DNA from: an uncultured Bacteroidales bacterium
GTDB lineage: Bacteria > Bacteroidota > Bacteroidia > Bacteroidales > Bacteroidaceae
Reading direction: 5' to 3'
Length of the DNA: 64,000 nt
Assembly (NCBI GenBank): GCA_902800305.1
Contig: CADCDP010000007.1
Coordinates: forward strand, 1-64,000
Shown here: positions 8,501 through 16,879 of the stretch, in pieces
Numbering within the stretch: the first letter of the stretch is position 1
Layout of the letters: every line of letters begins with the position of its first letter
Notes under the pieces: model-generated
Told to the model about the DNA's origin: nothing
Databases searched by the model: none
Seen by the model: the letters and a program-made list of their open reading frames with translations, nothing else
Made by a program: the position numbers and the translations under genes

Positions 8501-9939
8501 AACCACTACTTTTTCTATATCTTTCGGTGGCTTTCCTCTTGGTCGCCTGTACCCCTCAGCCAGAGAACGTGCGGAAGGTGGACGAGGCGGCTCCCATCTA
8601 CCCCGACTACACCGACGTGACCATCCCCGTGAACATCGCCCCGCTCAATTTCCTGCTGCGGAACGATGCTGCTAGCGTGTACCTATATATCAATAATGTG
8701 GCGTTCTACAGCGGCCGCGGCGGGGAAGTGACGTTCGACCCCAACGATTGGCGCACCATGCTAACGGAGCACGTGGGTAAGACCGTGGAAGTGAAGGTAG
8801 TAGCGAAGGAGGCTGAGGGCTGGAAGGAATACCGACCTTTCTCTTGGACGATTGTGGCAGACCAAGTGGATCCCTACCTCACGTATCGCTTAATAGAGCC
8901 TGATTACGAAGTGTTTAGTAACCTTGTCCTGCAAGAACGATGCGTAGAGGATTTTAGTACCCGCAACTTCTGCGACTACGGGTTAGTGGGCAACCAGTGC
9001 ATGAACTGCCACACCTACGCCGGACAAGACCCGAGCACGTCGATGTTCTACGTGAGGGGTGTGGACGGCGGAGCCATCCTTAACTACAACGGTCGGTTGC
9101 GCAAGCTCGACCTACGACGCGACGACATGGTGAGCGGCAGCGTGTATTTCGGTTTTTCGCCGTCGCGACGCTATGTGGTCTTTTCCACCAACATCATCAT
9201 CCCTGCCTTCCACGCCGAAAGCAGCAAGCGCATGGAGGTGTTCGACACGAAGAGCGACGTGTATGTGGCCGACCTCGTGGACAACCGCTTCATCGACAGT
9301 CCCTTGCTGGCCGACACTACCCAACTGGAAACCTTCCCCACCTTCTCGCCCGATGGCCGCTACATCTACTACTGCACGGCGCATCGGCTCGACTCGCTCG
9401 GAGCCATCGAGACCCAGAAGTACAGCCTATGCCGCATCCCATTCGACGAAGCGACGGGCACCATCGGCACCGAGGTAGATACGCTCTACAACGCCGCCAT
9501 CGAAGGCAAGAGCGTCTGCCATCCACGCGTCAGCCCCGACGGTCAGTGGCTGGCCTACACCGTGGCTGACTACGGCACCTTTCCCCTCTGGCACCGCGAA
9601 ACCGACCAACAGCTGATGAACCTTAAAACCCGAGCCATCCATCCGATGGCACAGGCCAATTCCCCCCTTTCCGACACATACCACTCGTGGAGCAGCAACA
9701 GCCGCTGGCTGGTGTTCGCCTCGAAACGCGACGACGGTCTCTACGGGAAGCCTTACTACACCTATATCAACAAAGAAGGAGTGTGCTCGAAGCCCTTTGT
9801 TTTGCCTCAAGCACACCCCAGTTTCTACGACAATTGTCTCAAATCGTTCAACGCTCCCGAACAGGGCACGGGGCCGTTGCCTTTCTCCATCACGGACGTA
9901 CAGAAAGCCCTGTCCTCTTCTCCGACAAAATTTCGTTAG
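8497..9939 (+). CDS. PD40/TolB-like lipoprotein with CxxCH motif, copy 1
   Basis: The 480-residue lipoprotein has a lipobox ('FLLVACT', Cys18). After a sandwich-like N-terminal region (with 'PIYPDYTDVTIPVNIAPLNF') comes a single CMNCH haem c-type motif (Cys168, Cys171, His172). PD40/TolB-like propeller repeats follow ('FPTFSPDGRYIYY', 'SWSSNSRWLVFASKR'). Two close paralogues lie on the minus strand (9890-11356, 11353-12813). One CxxCH suggests one covalent haem if a haem lyase acts on it, but a distal ligand cannot be assigned by eye. The start overlaps the DUF6057 stop. The last 50 bases overlap the 3' end of the convergent copy 2, and the C-terminal tail here differs from the other two. Confidence 0.8.
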   Translation: MKPLLFLYLSVAFLLVACTPQPENVRKVDEAAPIYPDYTDVTIPVNIAPLNFLLRNDAASVYLYINNVAFYSGRGGEVTFDPNDWRTMLTEHVGKTVEVKVVAKEAEGWKEYRPFSWTIVADQVDPYLTYRLIEPDYEVFSNLVLQERCVEDFSTRNFCDYGLVGNQCMNCHTYAGQDPSTSMFYVRGVDGGAILNYNGRLRKLDLRRDDMVSGSVYFGFSPSRRYVVFSTNIIIPAFHAESSKRMEVFDTKSDVYVADLVDNRFIDSPLLADTTQLETFPTFSPDGRYIYYCTAHRLDSLGAIETQKYSLCRIPFDEATGTIGTEVDTLYNAAIEGKSVCHPRVSPDGQWLAYTVADYGTFPLWHRETDQQLMNLKTRAIHPMAQANSPLSDTYHSWSSNSRWLVFASKRDDGLYGKPYYTYINKEGVCSKPFVLPQAHPSFYDNCLKSFNAPEQGTGPLPFSITDVQKALSSSPTKFR

Positions 9940-11356
9940 CTGCCTGTCGTGCATCCAGCTCCACCTTCGACTTCGTGAAGTCGGGGGTGTTGTAGCTGTA
10001 CATCAGGCGGTTGTAGAACGCCCTTGGCCTCCGCTGCGGCAGGAGGAAGGGCTTCGTGGCGCATCCCTTTTCGTCGAGGGAGGCGAGGTAGAGGCGTGTG
10101 TATAGCCCATCGCCCCGACGCGAGGAGAAGACGAACCAATGGCTGTTGTCGCTCCAGTTGTGGAAGCTCTCGGTGTCGGGGCTGTTTACCTCGTCCATCG
10201 CCCTCAGCGACTTCGTCTGCAAATCCAGCAGGTAGAGGTCGGCCTCCTTGTGCCAGATGGGGAAGGTGCCGTAGTGAGCGAGGGTCAGCATGAGGTAGCG
10301 GCCATCATAGGAAGGTCGGGGGAAGGCGACACTCATGCTGTCAGCCTCGGCATAGATGAGGGTGTCCACCTCCGTACCGAAGGTGCCTGTCGCGGCATCG
10401 AAGCCGATGGAGCAGAGGTTGTAGCGCACCTTCCGTGCCTCCAATGGGAATTCCCGTTTCTGCGCGGTGCAGAAGTAGAGCGTCCGTCCGTCAGGCGAGA
10501 AGACGGGATAGGTCTCGTTATGGCTGTCGGTCTTTAGCAGGGGCGAAAGCAGGAGCTGGTGGGTTTCAGTGTCGAGCACCTGCAGGTCGCTCTCGTGGTC
10601 GAACACCTCAATGCGTTCGTCCTTCACCACGTGGAAAGCCTGTCGGGTGGTGTTGGTGGAAAAAGCCACAAAGCGACCGTCGGGGTGCCAATAGGGATAG
10701 ACACAAAGCCCCAGCGTCTGGTCGGTCTTCGTGTCGAGCATCTCCAGATGTCCGTCCTTCTGCAGAGCCGTGGCACCGTGGTCGCCACGCACATGGAAGA
10801 GGAACGAGCGTGAGTCGGTGCGATTGCTGGTGTGGCAGTTCACGCAAGCTCCTGGAGTGCGGGTATTGGACAGAATCTCGTACTCATCGAAGGTCGAGAG
10901 GTCGCGCTGGTAGAGTCCCATGTGGCTATACACCTCGTAGCCAGGTGCCACACGCCGATAGGTCAAGCCCCACTCGTCGAGGGCGTAGGGACTGACGTAC
11001 ATCTTAAAGTCGCGATACTGCGTCCACTGCCCACCGTTCTCCACACAGAGCGTGAAGGTCAGTTCCCCTCCTCGATTCTGTGCTAAAAGGTCGTGCCATT
11101 CGTCAATGTCGAAATCTACCGACTCGCCGTTGGAATGCAGTTCGCCGCCCTTACTTCCCTTGACCACCACATCGAGCCAGTCGTGCGCCCCACCCTCGAA
11201 GTCGAAGTTCATGGGAGCGATGCCCACGGGGATGGTCACGCCGAGGTAGTCGGGATATATGGGGGGTAACTCGTCCACACGGGTCGGGTTCTGCACCTCG
11301 TGGCGACAGGCAACAAGGAGCAGGAGTAGCAGCAGGATGGGTAGAATCTTTTTCAT
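9890..11356 (-). CDS. PD40/TolB-like lipoprotein with CxxCH motif, copy 2
   Basis: The 488-residue lipoprotein (lipobox 'LLLVACR', Cys17) has the same layout as the copies at 8497-9939 and 11353-12813: the 'PIYPDYLGVTIPVGIAPMNF' block, a CVNCH haem-type motif (Cys171, Cys174, His175), then PD40-like repeats ('YPVFSPDGRTLYF', 'NWSDNSHWFVFSSRR'). It is the last gene of the minus-strand operon that starts at 16670. Its start overlaps the previous stop by four bases. Its 3' end overlaps the convergent plus-strand copy by 50 bases, with no terminator between them. Function is unknown; outer-membrane or periplasmic electron transfer or sensing is an inference only. Confidence 0.8.
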   Translation of the reverse strand: MKKILPILLLLLLLVACRHEVQNPTRVDELPPIYPDYLGVTIPVGIAPMNFDFEGGAHDWLDVVVKGSKGGELHSNGESVDFDIDEWHDLLAQNRGGELTFTLCVENGGQWTQYRDFKMYVSPYALDEWGLTYRRVAPGYEVYSHMGLYQRDLSTFDEYEILSNTRTPGACVNCHTSNRTDSRSFLFHVRGDHGATALQKDGHLEMLDTKTDQTLGLCVYPYWHPDGRFVAFSTNTTRQAFHVVKDERIEVFDHESDLQVLDTETHQLLLSPLLKTDSHNETYPVFSPDGRTLYFCTAQKREFPLEARKVRYNLCSIGFDAATGTFGTEVDTLIYAEADSMSVAFPRPSYDGRYLMLTLAHYGTFPIWHKEADLYLLDLQTKSLRAMDEVNSPDTESFHNWSDNSHWFVFSSRRGDGLYTRLYLASLDEKGCATKPFLLPQRRPRAFYNRLMYSYNTPDFTKSKVELDARQAANEILSEKRTGLSVRP

Positions 11357-12813
11357 CGTATCGTCACTTGTATTCGTTGGTCACTCAGACAGTTACGGCC
11401 AGCCTCACGGGCATCCAGCCCCACCTTCTCCTTCGTGAAGTCTGGACAGTTGTAGGAGTCGAGCAACGCATGGTAAAACTTTTTGGGGTTGCGCTGTGGC
11501 AGGAGGAAAGGCTTGGTGGCACGGCCTTGGTCGTCCAAGCTGGAGAGGAAGAGCTGGCTGTAGATACCATCGCCACGGCGCGACGAGAAGACGAACCAAT
11601 GGCTGTTGGTGGACCAGTTGTGGAAGCTATCAACATCGGGGCTGTTCACCTCGGAGAGCGGACGGGTCGAGCCTGTCCGCAAGTCCATCAGCCAGAGGTC
11701 GGCCTCGGCGTGGTTGACGGGGAAATTGCCGAAGTCCGTCACGCTGTACAGGAGCCAACGACCATCATAGCTGGGACGGGGATAGGTGAAGCTCTTGCCT
11801 AAAGCTGTGGCATTGAGCAGAGTATCGACCGTGGTGCCAAAGGTGCCTGTCGCCTCGTCGAAATCGATGCGGCAGAGGCTGTAGCGAGGCTTGTCGTACT
11901 CGGCAGGGAGGCGGCAAGGCTGCGAAGTGCAGTAGTAGAGGGTCTTGCCATCGGCGGAGAAAACGGAATAGGTCTCCCAGTCGGAGGTCTGGAGCAAGGG
12001 ACAGAGAATCAGTTCGTTGGTGCGAGTATCCATAACGAGCACATCGCTCCAGGTGTCATAGACCTCGATGCGTCTGTCCTTCCCCACGAAGAAACTTTGA
12101 TGGATGCTGTTGATGGACGAAGCCAGATAGTGCCCCGACGGATGCCAATAGCTGTAGCCGAAGTTCGCCTTGGTGCTGTCGGTCTTGGTGTTAAGCCACG
12201 TCTGGTGGCCATCCTGCTGGATGAGCGTGCCGCCTTTCGGTCCTCGCACATGGAGCAGGAACTGGTCTGCGCTGCCACGGTTGGCGGTGTGGCAGTTCAT
12301 GCACTGTCCTGGCACCGCCGACTCTTGCAGGATGGCAAACTCGCTGAAACAGTGGAGGTCACGCTGGTAAATGCCGATGTTGCCGCCCACCTCGTAGCCT
12401 GGGGCGATGCGGCGGTAGGTGAGGCCGAAGTCGTCGAGCGGATAGGGGCTGACGTGCATCGGAAACGGCTGATACTGCGACCATTGACCATTCTTCAGTA
12501 CGGAGACCGTGAAGAGGATATCGCCACCACGGTTCTGCTCGGTCAACTGGTGCCAGTCGTCCACATCGAAGTCGGCGAAGTCGCCCTGCACGTGGAGTTC
12601 GCCACCCTTGCTTCCTGCAACGACCACGTCCATCAGTTCCACGTCGTCGGTGGTCAGGTTGAAGTCCATCGGGGCGATGCTTGCGGGGATGGTCACGCCG
12701 AGGTAGTCGGGAAAGATGGGAGGAAATTGGGGCAGGAGGGTGGGGTTCTCCACCTTCCTGATGCAGGAAGAGAGGAGGAAGAGGAGGGGGAGATATAGGA
12801 GGGGTTTCTTCAT
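11353..12813 (-). CDS. PD40/TolB-like lipoprotein with CxxCH motif, copy 3
   Basis: The 486-residue lipoprotein (lipobox 'FLLSSCI', Cys17) carries a CMNCH motif (Cys171, Cys174, His175) followed by PD40-like repeats ('YSVFSADGKTLYY', 'NWSTNSHWFVFSSRR'). It is closest to copy 2, with which it shares the 'FTKxKVxLDAR' C-terminal block, so these two probably arose by tandem duplication. It starts 23 bases after the stop of a DUF6057 gene, whose end carries a palindromic repeat (12859-12892), and overlaps copy 2 by ATGA. Membrane-anchored haem protein is the likely class; partner and redox role are unknown. Confidence 0.8.
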   Translation of the reverse strand: MKKPLLYLPLLFLLSSCIRKVENPTLLPQFPPIFPDYLGVTIPASIAPMDFNLTTDDVELMDVVVAGSKGGELHVQGDFADFDVDDWHQLTEQNRGGDILFTVSVLKNGQWSQYQPFPMHVSPYPLDDFGLTYRRIAPGYEVGGNIGIYQRDLHCFSEFAILQESAVPGQCMNCHTANRGSADQFLLHVRGPKGGTLIQQDGHQTWLNTKTDSTKANFGYSYWHPSGHYLASSINSIHQSFFVGKDRRIEVYDTWSDVLVMDTRTNELILCPLLQTSDWETYSVFSADGKTLYYCTSQPCRLPAEYDKPRYSLCRIDFDEATGTFGTTVDTLLNATALGKSFTYPRPSYDGRWLLYSVTDFGNFPVNHAEADLWLMDLRTGSTRPLSEVNSPDVDSFHNWSTNSHWFVFSSRRGDGIYSQLFLSSLDDQGRATKPFLLPQRNPKKFYHALLDSYNCPDFTKEKVGLDAREAGRNCLSDQRIQVTIR

Positions 12814-12836
12814 GGGGGGAGAGGAGGATTATGGGG

Positions 12837-14477
12837 TTAATGGGCGGAGGTGGGTTGAGTTTGTTGCGACTCAGTCGCAACAGACAGGACAGGGGCAGTC
12901 ATGCGCTGGGCATAGGCGGCGTAGGGAGAGCCAGACAGCTGGCCGTGGGCTTGGATGCAGCGCATGGCATCCTCGTAGGTGTGGGGCATTGAGGGATAAC
13001 CGCCATACTGCTGTGCCCATCCGAGGTACTGCTGGAAGGCTGCCACGTCGCCCTTCAGGAGCAACTGAGCCAGGAAGTACTCCAGTGCCATCTTGTTCGC
13101 GGGATTGTTGATGAAGAGGTTGCCAAACATCTTGTCTATCTCGCCGTAGTTGTAGAGGAAGTCCTGCTGGTAGCGCAGCTTACGAAGCTTGCCCCATTGG
13201 GGATGCGCGTCAATCCACGCCTCATTGCCGAGGTAGGTCTTGGCTTCCTTCGCCCAATCGCGGTAGAAGAGCGACTGCTGCAAGAGGTCGAGGTATTTCT
13301 CTGCCACCGCATATTTCCCATTGATGATGCAACATTCGGCTATGCGCTTGGTCAGTCGGCCACTCTTCTTCCCGTTCAGGATACTTTCCTGAAGGTCAAA
13401 AGCATAGCGCATCGACTCGTTCACCATGCCGAGACGATAGAAGGCTTCCATCGTGGGGAGATTAGAGGTGAGGTCGCGCACCATCGGCATGACCAGCGCA
13501 TCCTCACCGCTCTGGTAGAACGAGAATTGCCGTTGCGCCAGCTGCCCCGTCATGGCCAGAGAGAGGTTGACACATTCGGAGGAGAAACTGACGGGCACCT
13601 GATACTTCTCGGCACGGCTCACCACCTCCTGCCAACGCTCATGGCGAATCAGGTAGTCCTGCCGAATCAGCTCATACTTTTCCTTGTCGAAACCGAAAAA
13701 GAGCGCCATCCCAGCGATGGTGAAGAGAGTGGCCACGCGCCATTTCTCAACTCCAAGACGGGAGAAGGGGTTCCCCCATGCCGCAAAAAGAAGGATAAAA
13801 ACGGGAATGAGCACCTGAGCGGGCGGCACTTTCAGCGGAATGCGGTAGTAGTTGGTACCATACATCGTGGACTGGAAGGGCCACTGGTGAAGCAACGTGT
13901 TAGACACCACCAGCTGGATGGCGAGCAGGTAGAGGAGAAATCCCACTGCTCGCCATTTTTTTTGTTGGATAAGCCGCAGGAACACGTAGAGCCATGCCAC
14001 AGGACCTATCAGCAGATAGAGCACGGGCACGACAAGGAGGTCGAAAAGATAGTGTGTCTTCCGCATCGCCAGACTCACACTCAAGGCGAGCAGCAAAGCG
14101 ACAACGTAGCTCAACAGAACGCTTTCGTCGCCCATGTGGACATGCAGCAAGGCGGTAGGAAGGAGGGCATACCAGATATTGCCCATCACCTTTGTCGTCA
14201 GCCCCAGAAATGCGACAAACAGCAGAGCCAGCACAGCGGCACCGAGCCATTCGACATAGTAGAACTGCACGAAGAACTCGCCCAGCCAATCGGCTAAGCC
14301 ACCCACCTGCCGCACATCCTCCCAAAAGTAATCGCCTGTCCACAGAAACAGCTGATACTGCTCCTGATAGGACAGCGCATGAGGATAACCCAAGAACCAA
14401 AAGAGGAAGACACCCACACCCACCAACAGGGTGACGCTCAGAGCCATCCAACGAGAATGAAGCGAAAACCTACTCAT
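12837..14477 (-). CDS. DUF6057 family membrane protein, copy 2
   Basis: The 546-residue protein opens with a membrane segment and the family motif 'YQEQYQLFLWTGDYFW', has several further hydrophobic segments to about residue 270, and ends in a helical domain with 'KRIAECC...AEKYLDLLQQS'. The final residues (about 'APVLSVATESQQT') are encoded by a palindromic repeat found again at 48624-48657, so the tail looks like an acquired read-through extension. The start overlaps the upstream DUF6057 copy by eight bases. It sits between a second DUF6057 gene and two haem-motif lipoproteins, repeating the pairing seen on the plus strand. Confidence 0.8.
   Translation of the reverse strand: MSRFSLHSRWMALSVTLLVGVGVFLFWFLGYPHALSYQEQYQLFLWTGDYFWEDVRQVGGLADWLGEFFVQFYYVEWLGAAVLALLFVAFLGLTTKVMGNIWYALLPTALLHVHMGDESVLLSYVVALLLALSVSLAMRKTHYLFDLLVVPVLYLLIGPVAWLYVFLRLIQQKKWRAVGFLLYLLAIQLVVSNTLLHQWPFQSTMYGTNYYRIPLKVPPAQVLIPVFILLFAAWGNPFSRLGVEKWRVATLFTIAGMALFFGFDKEKYELIRQDYLIRHERWQEVVSRAEKYQVPVSFSSECVNLSLAMTGQLAQRQFSFYQSGEDALVMPMVRDLTSNLPTMEAFYRLGMVNESMRYAFDLQESILNGKKSGRLTKRIAECCIINGKYAVAEKYLDLLQQSLFYRDWAKEAKTYLGNEAWIDAHPQWGKLRKLRYQQDFLYNYGEIDKMFGNLFINNPANKMALEYFLAQLLLKGDVAAFQQYLGWAQQYGGYPSMPHTYEDAMRCIQAHGQLSGSPYAAYAQRMTAPVLSVATESQQTQPTSAH
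12859..12892 (+). repeat. palindromic repeat, copy 1 (end of DUF6057 gene)
   Basis: The core is TTGCGACT-CAGTCGCAA with the flank CAGACAGGACAGG. The same 34-base unit, with three changes, recurs at 48624-48657 in the same orientation. Both copies lie at a boundary between consecutive minus-strand genes. The reading frame gives 'VLSVATESQQT' here. Confidence 0.8.
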
Positions 14478-16038
14478 GCTTTTCGCCTCCTTTCTGCCTT
14501 TCTTCCAGCGTCTTCCTTACAAAATCCCTGTATATCATGTACTTCTGCTGATTGCCCTCCAGCTGCGGCAAGAGCAGCAGGTACTGGATGGCCAAGTAGT
14601 TGTCGGCATTCCGCATGACGAGTTTCCCCATGATTTTATCCACTTCTTGCTCGCTGAAGAGAAAGTCTTCCGTGAGGCGAAACCGCCGCATCTGTCCATA
14701 GACAGGGTGGCGGTCGATGGCCGTTTCATCGCCCAACAAGGCCATCGTCTCCTGTGCCCACTTCCGATAGAAGAGGGTCTTTTCCAGTAGCAACAGATAC
14801 TTGCGAGCCACTTCGTACTGCCCGTTGATGAGGTTCGTTTCTGCCAACCGCTTCACGATGCGGGCACTTTTGTTGTTGTCGGGGATGGCCTCCATCGCCT
14901 CAAAGCAGAAACGTTGGGCGGTGTTCACCAGTCCCAGGTGGTAATAGATTTCGGCAGTCATCAGCGACGACTCGAAATTCTTGTTAAACACAGGGAACGC
15001 CCCCTGCCAGCCGTTCTGGTAGAACTGCATGGCACGTTCGTTCAGCTGTCCCTTCATGCCCAGGGCGAGGTTGAGCGACGCCACGGTGAGCGGCGAGTCG
15101 GGCGACTTCCGTTCAGCCTTCGCGATGATGGCATCCCACCGTTGCGCCCTGACCATGTAGTCGTAGTCGAGCACCTCGTACTTCGACGCATCAAACGAAG
15201 TCGGGATGCCGAACACACCCACGACCGCCAGCACCAAAGCCTCTGTCAGAGCCACCACCCGAGCCTTGCTTCCTTCCACCGACGGCACACCACGTACCGC
15301 CAACGGCAACAAGGCACAGACACCCATGATGATATATTGCAGCATCGCCACATCATCTACCACGAGACTGTAGCCGATGCCGAAAAACAGGCGATACAGC
15401 GGATAAGGCACCAACGGCGCAAACACGAGTACAGAAGCCACGGCATACACCGCACCCCCCACAGCCAGCAGGTAACGTTTCGAGACCCAAGCCTCCCACA
15501 CCATCACATACAGCCCCAGCATCAGCACCACAGGCCCTGCCACTCCATGCAGCAAAGGCATGACGACCGCCAGATAGCCGATTCTTCCGCCGATGCTCCA
15601 CCGACGCGGATAGGCCAGCATCGTCCCCACACCCAGCAGCAAAGCCACCACAAAGGTCAGCTTCATGTTCTCGTCGCCCATGTAGAGCCACACCAGCAGC
15701 GAGGGGACGAACGACAGCGGATAGCCCACTAACGAAGCGTTTTCCCGACGCATCAGCCGCCAAACCAGTCCCTGCAACAGCACATACAGCCCAGCGATGA
15801 TGGCCGCACCAGCCAGCACATTGTTATAAAACTGCACCAGCAGCTCCGCCAGCCAACGCGCCACCCCAGCCGGCACCTTCGCACAGTCGGCAAAATACTC
15901 GGCATCGAAGAGGAAAAGCTGAATCTGCTCCTGATAGACAAGGGCTTGCGGAAAGCGCAGACACCAAAAGAGGAAGGCCGCTACGCACAAAGCCAGCGAC
16001 AAGCCCCACGCATAATATGTCCGAAACAAGGGCTTCAT
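14470..16038 (-). CDS. DUF6057 family membrane protein, copy 3
   Basis: The 522-residue protein has the family motif 'YQEQIQLFLFDAEYFA' after the first membrane helix, about eight more hydrophobic stretches, and a soluble helical C-terminal half with 'KRLAETNL...ARKYLLLLEKT'. It begins with ATG overlapping the stop of the DUF4369 lipoprotein (16038) and overlaps the next DUF6057 gene by eight bases, so all three are probably translated as a coupled set. The paralogues align over their whole length, consistent with tandem duplication followed by divergence. Function unknown. Confidence 0.8.
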   Translation of the reverse strand: MKPLFRTYYAWGLSLALCVAAFLFWCLRFPQALVYQEQIQLFLFDAEYFADCAKVPAGVARWLAELLVQFYNNVLAGAAIIAGLYVLLQGLVWRLMRRENASLVGYPLSFVPSLLVWLYMGDENMKLTFVVALLLGVGTMLAYPRRWSIGGRIGYLAVVMPLLHGVAGPVVLMLGLYVMVWEAWVSKRYLLAVGGAVYAVASVLVFAPLVPYPLYRLFFGIGYSLVVDDVAMLQYIIMGVCALLPLAVRGVPSVEGSKARVVALTEALVLAVVGVFGIPTSFDASKYEVLDYDYMVRAQRWDAIIAKAERKSPDSPLTVASLNLALGMKGQLNERAMQFYQNGWQGAFPVFNKNFESSLMTAEIYYHLGLVNTAQRFCFEAMEAIPDNNKSARIVKRLAETNLINGQYEVARKYLLLLEKTLFYRKWAQETMALLGDETAIDRHPVYGQMRRFRLTEDFLFSEQEVDKIMGKLVMRNADNYLAIQYLLLLPQLEGNQQKYMIYRDFVRKTLEERQKGGEKHE

Positions 16039-16670
16039 CAGTCAATCGGCACTTCTTCTACGGTTCCATCGGGCAAGCGACGTTGGTAGCTCGTCGGATA
16101 GCGACTACCCAGAAAATCCTTCAACGGTCCATCGGGCAAACCTGCCGCCATCTGGCGTGTACGCTCCTTATAGGCCGTATGCACACTGTCTGCATGTGCC
16201 TTCACCGTCTTCGCCCGCACCGAATCGCCCGAGAAATGCGCATCTTGGTAGAGCGAGATGAGCTGGCCGTACTGCTTTCCATGCACCTCGGTCAGCTGCT
16301 TCCACTGCTGCAGCACGTCGTTGTTCGGCGTTCCACCGCCCGAACTGACGGAGTCGATGGTCACCTGCACCTCACCTGGTTCCGCCACGATGAGCAAATC
16401 CTGCAAACCGAAGCGGTAGTGCCAGTCCATACGGATAATGCACATCATGTGCTTGGTCGTCTCGAACTCGAACCGCTGGTTCTCCACCATCACCGAGTCG
16501 ATGCCCACGCTGTCGCGGATCGTTCTGTCTTCCGCAATCAGGTAGATGTACTTCCCGTTATATTTCTCGTTCGGCAATGTGCCCTGGATGTGGCACACGC
16601 CTTCTTTCTCCCCACATCCCACCAACACGACGGTCAGTAGTGTGAGGTAAAATAAGCATTGTTTCCTCAT
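16038..16670 (-). CDS. stand-alone DUF4369 lipoprotein
   Basis: The 210-residue lipoprotein (lipobox 'VVLVGCG', Cys19) matches the DUF4369 domain: 'CHIQGTLPNEKYNGKYIYLI' and 'VENQRFEFETT'. DUF4369 usually precedes a thioredoxin-like domain in Bacteroidota thiol-disulfide lipoproteins. Here the protein ends after a helical segment and shows no CxxC active site, so the thioredoxin half is absent. It is the first gene of the minus-strand DUF6057/haem-lipoprotein operon and lies 23 bases downstream of a well-formed promoter. A link to haem-protein or disulfide handling is suggested only by family and neighbours. Confidence 0.75.
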   Translation of the reverse strand: MRKQCLFYLTLLTVVLVGCGEKEGVCHIQGTLPNEKYNGKYIYLIAEDRTIRDSVGIDSVMVENQRFEFETTKHMMCIIRMDWHYRFGLQDLLIVAEPGEVQVTIDSVSSGGGTPNNDVLQQWKQLTEVHGKQYGQLISLYQDAHFSGDSVRAKTVKAHADSVHTAYKERTRQMAAGLPDGPLKDFLGSRYPTSYQRRLPDGTVEEVPID

Positions 16671-16692
16671 TTCTTTTCTTGATTTCCGACTG

Positions 16693-16724
16693 CAAATTTA
16701 CGACTTTTTCCCTTCACTACCAAA
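16693..16724 (-). promoter_or_regulatory. promoter of the minus-strand DUF6057 operon
   Basis: On the minus strand TTTG (16724-16721) is followed after exactly 20 bases by TAAATTTG (16700-16693). The start codon lies 22 bases further on. Confidence 0.85.
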
Positions 16725-16749
16725 TTTTTCCGCCCACACATCAACATGG

Positions 16750-16788
16750 GAAAAAGAACGGTTGGCGAATCTCACGACCCGCCAACCG
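16750..16788 (-). terminator. terminator of the SusC-SusD-SusE-like operon
   Basis: A perfect 9-bp stem (16759-16767 with 16780-16788) is followed on the minus strand by TTCTTTTT. It lies 92 bases past the stop of the SusE-like gene. A second 9-bp inverted pair (16795-16803 with 16832-16840) sits between. Confidence 0.75.
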
Positions 16789-16879
16789 AACCACAATGTG
16801 TATATGACCTTTAATATTTACTAAATGCACAATACACATTATGAAAGGAATTTGTAATTTTCTTTTCCCTTACTATGTC

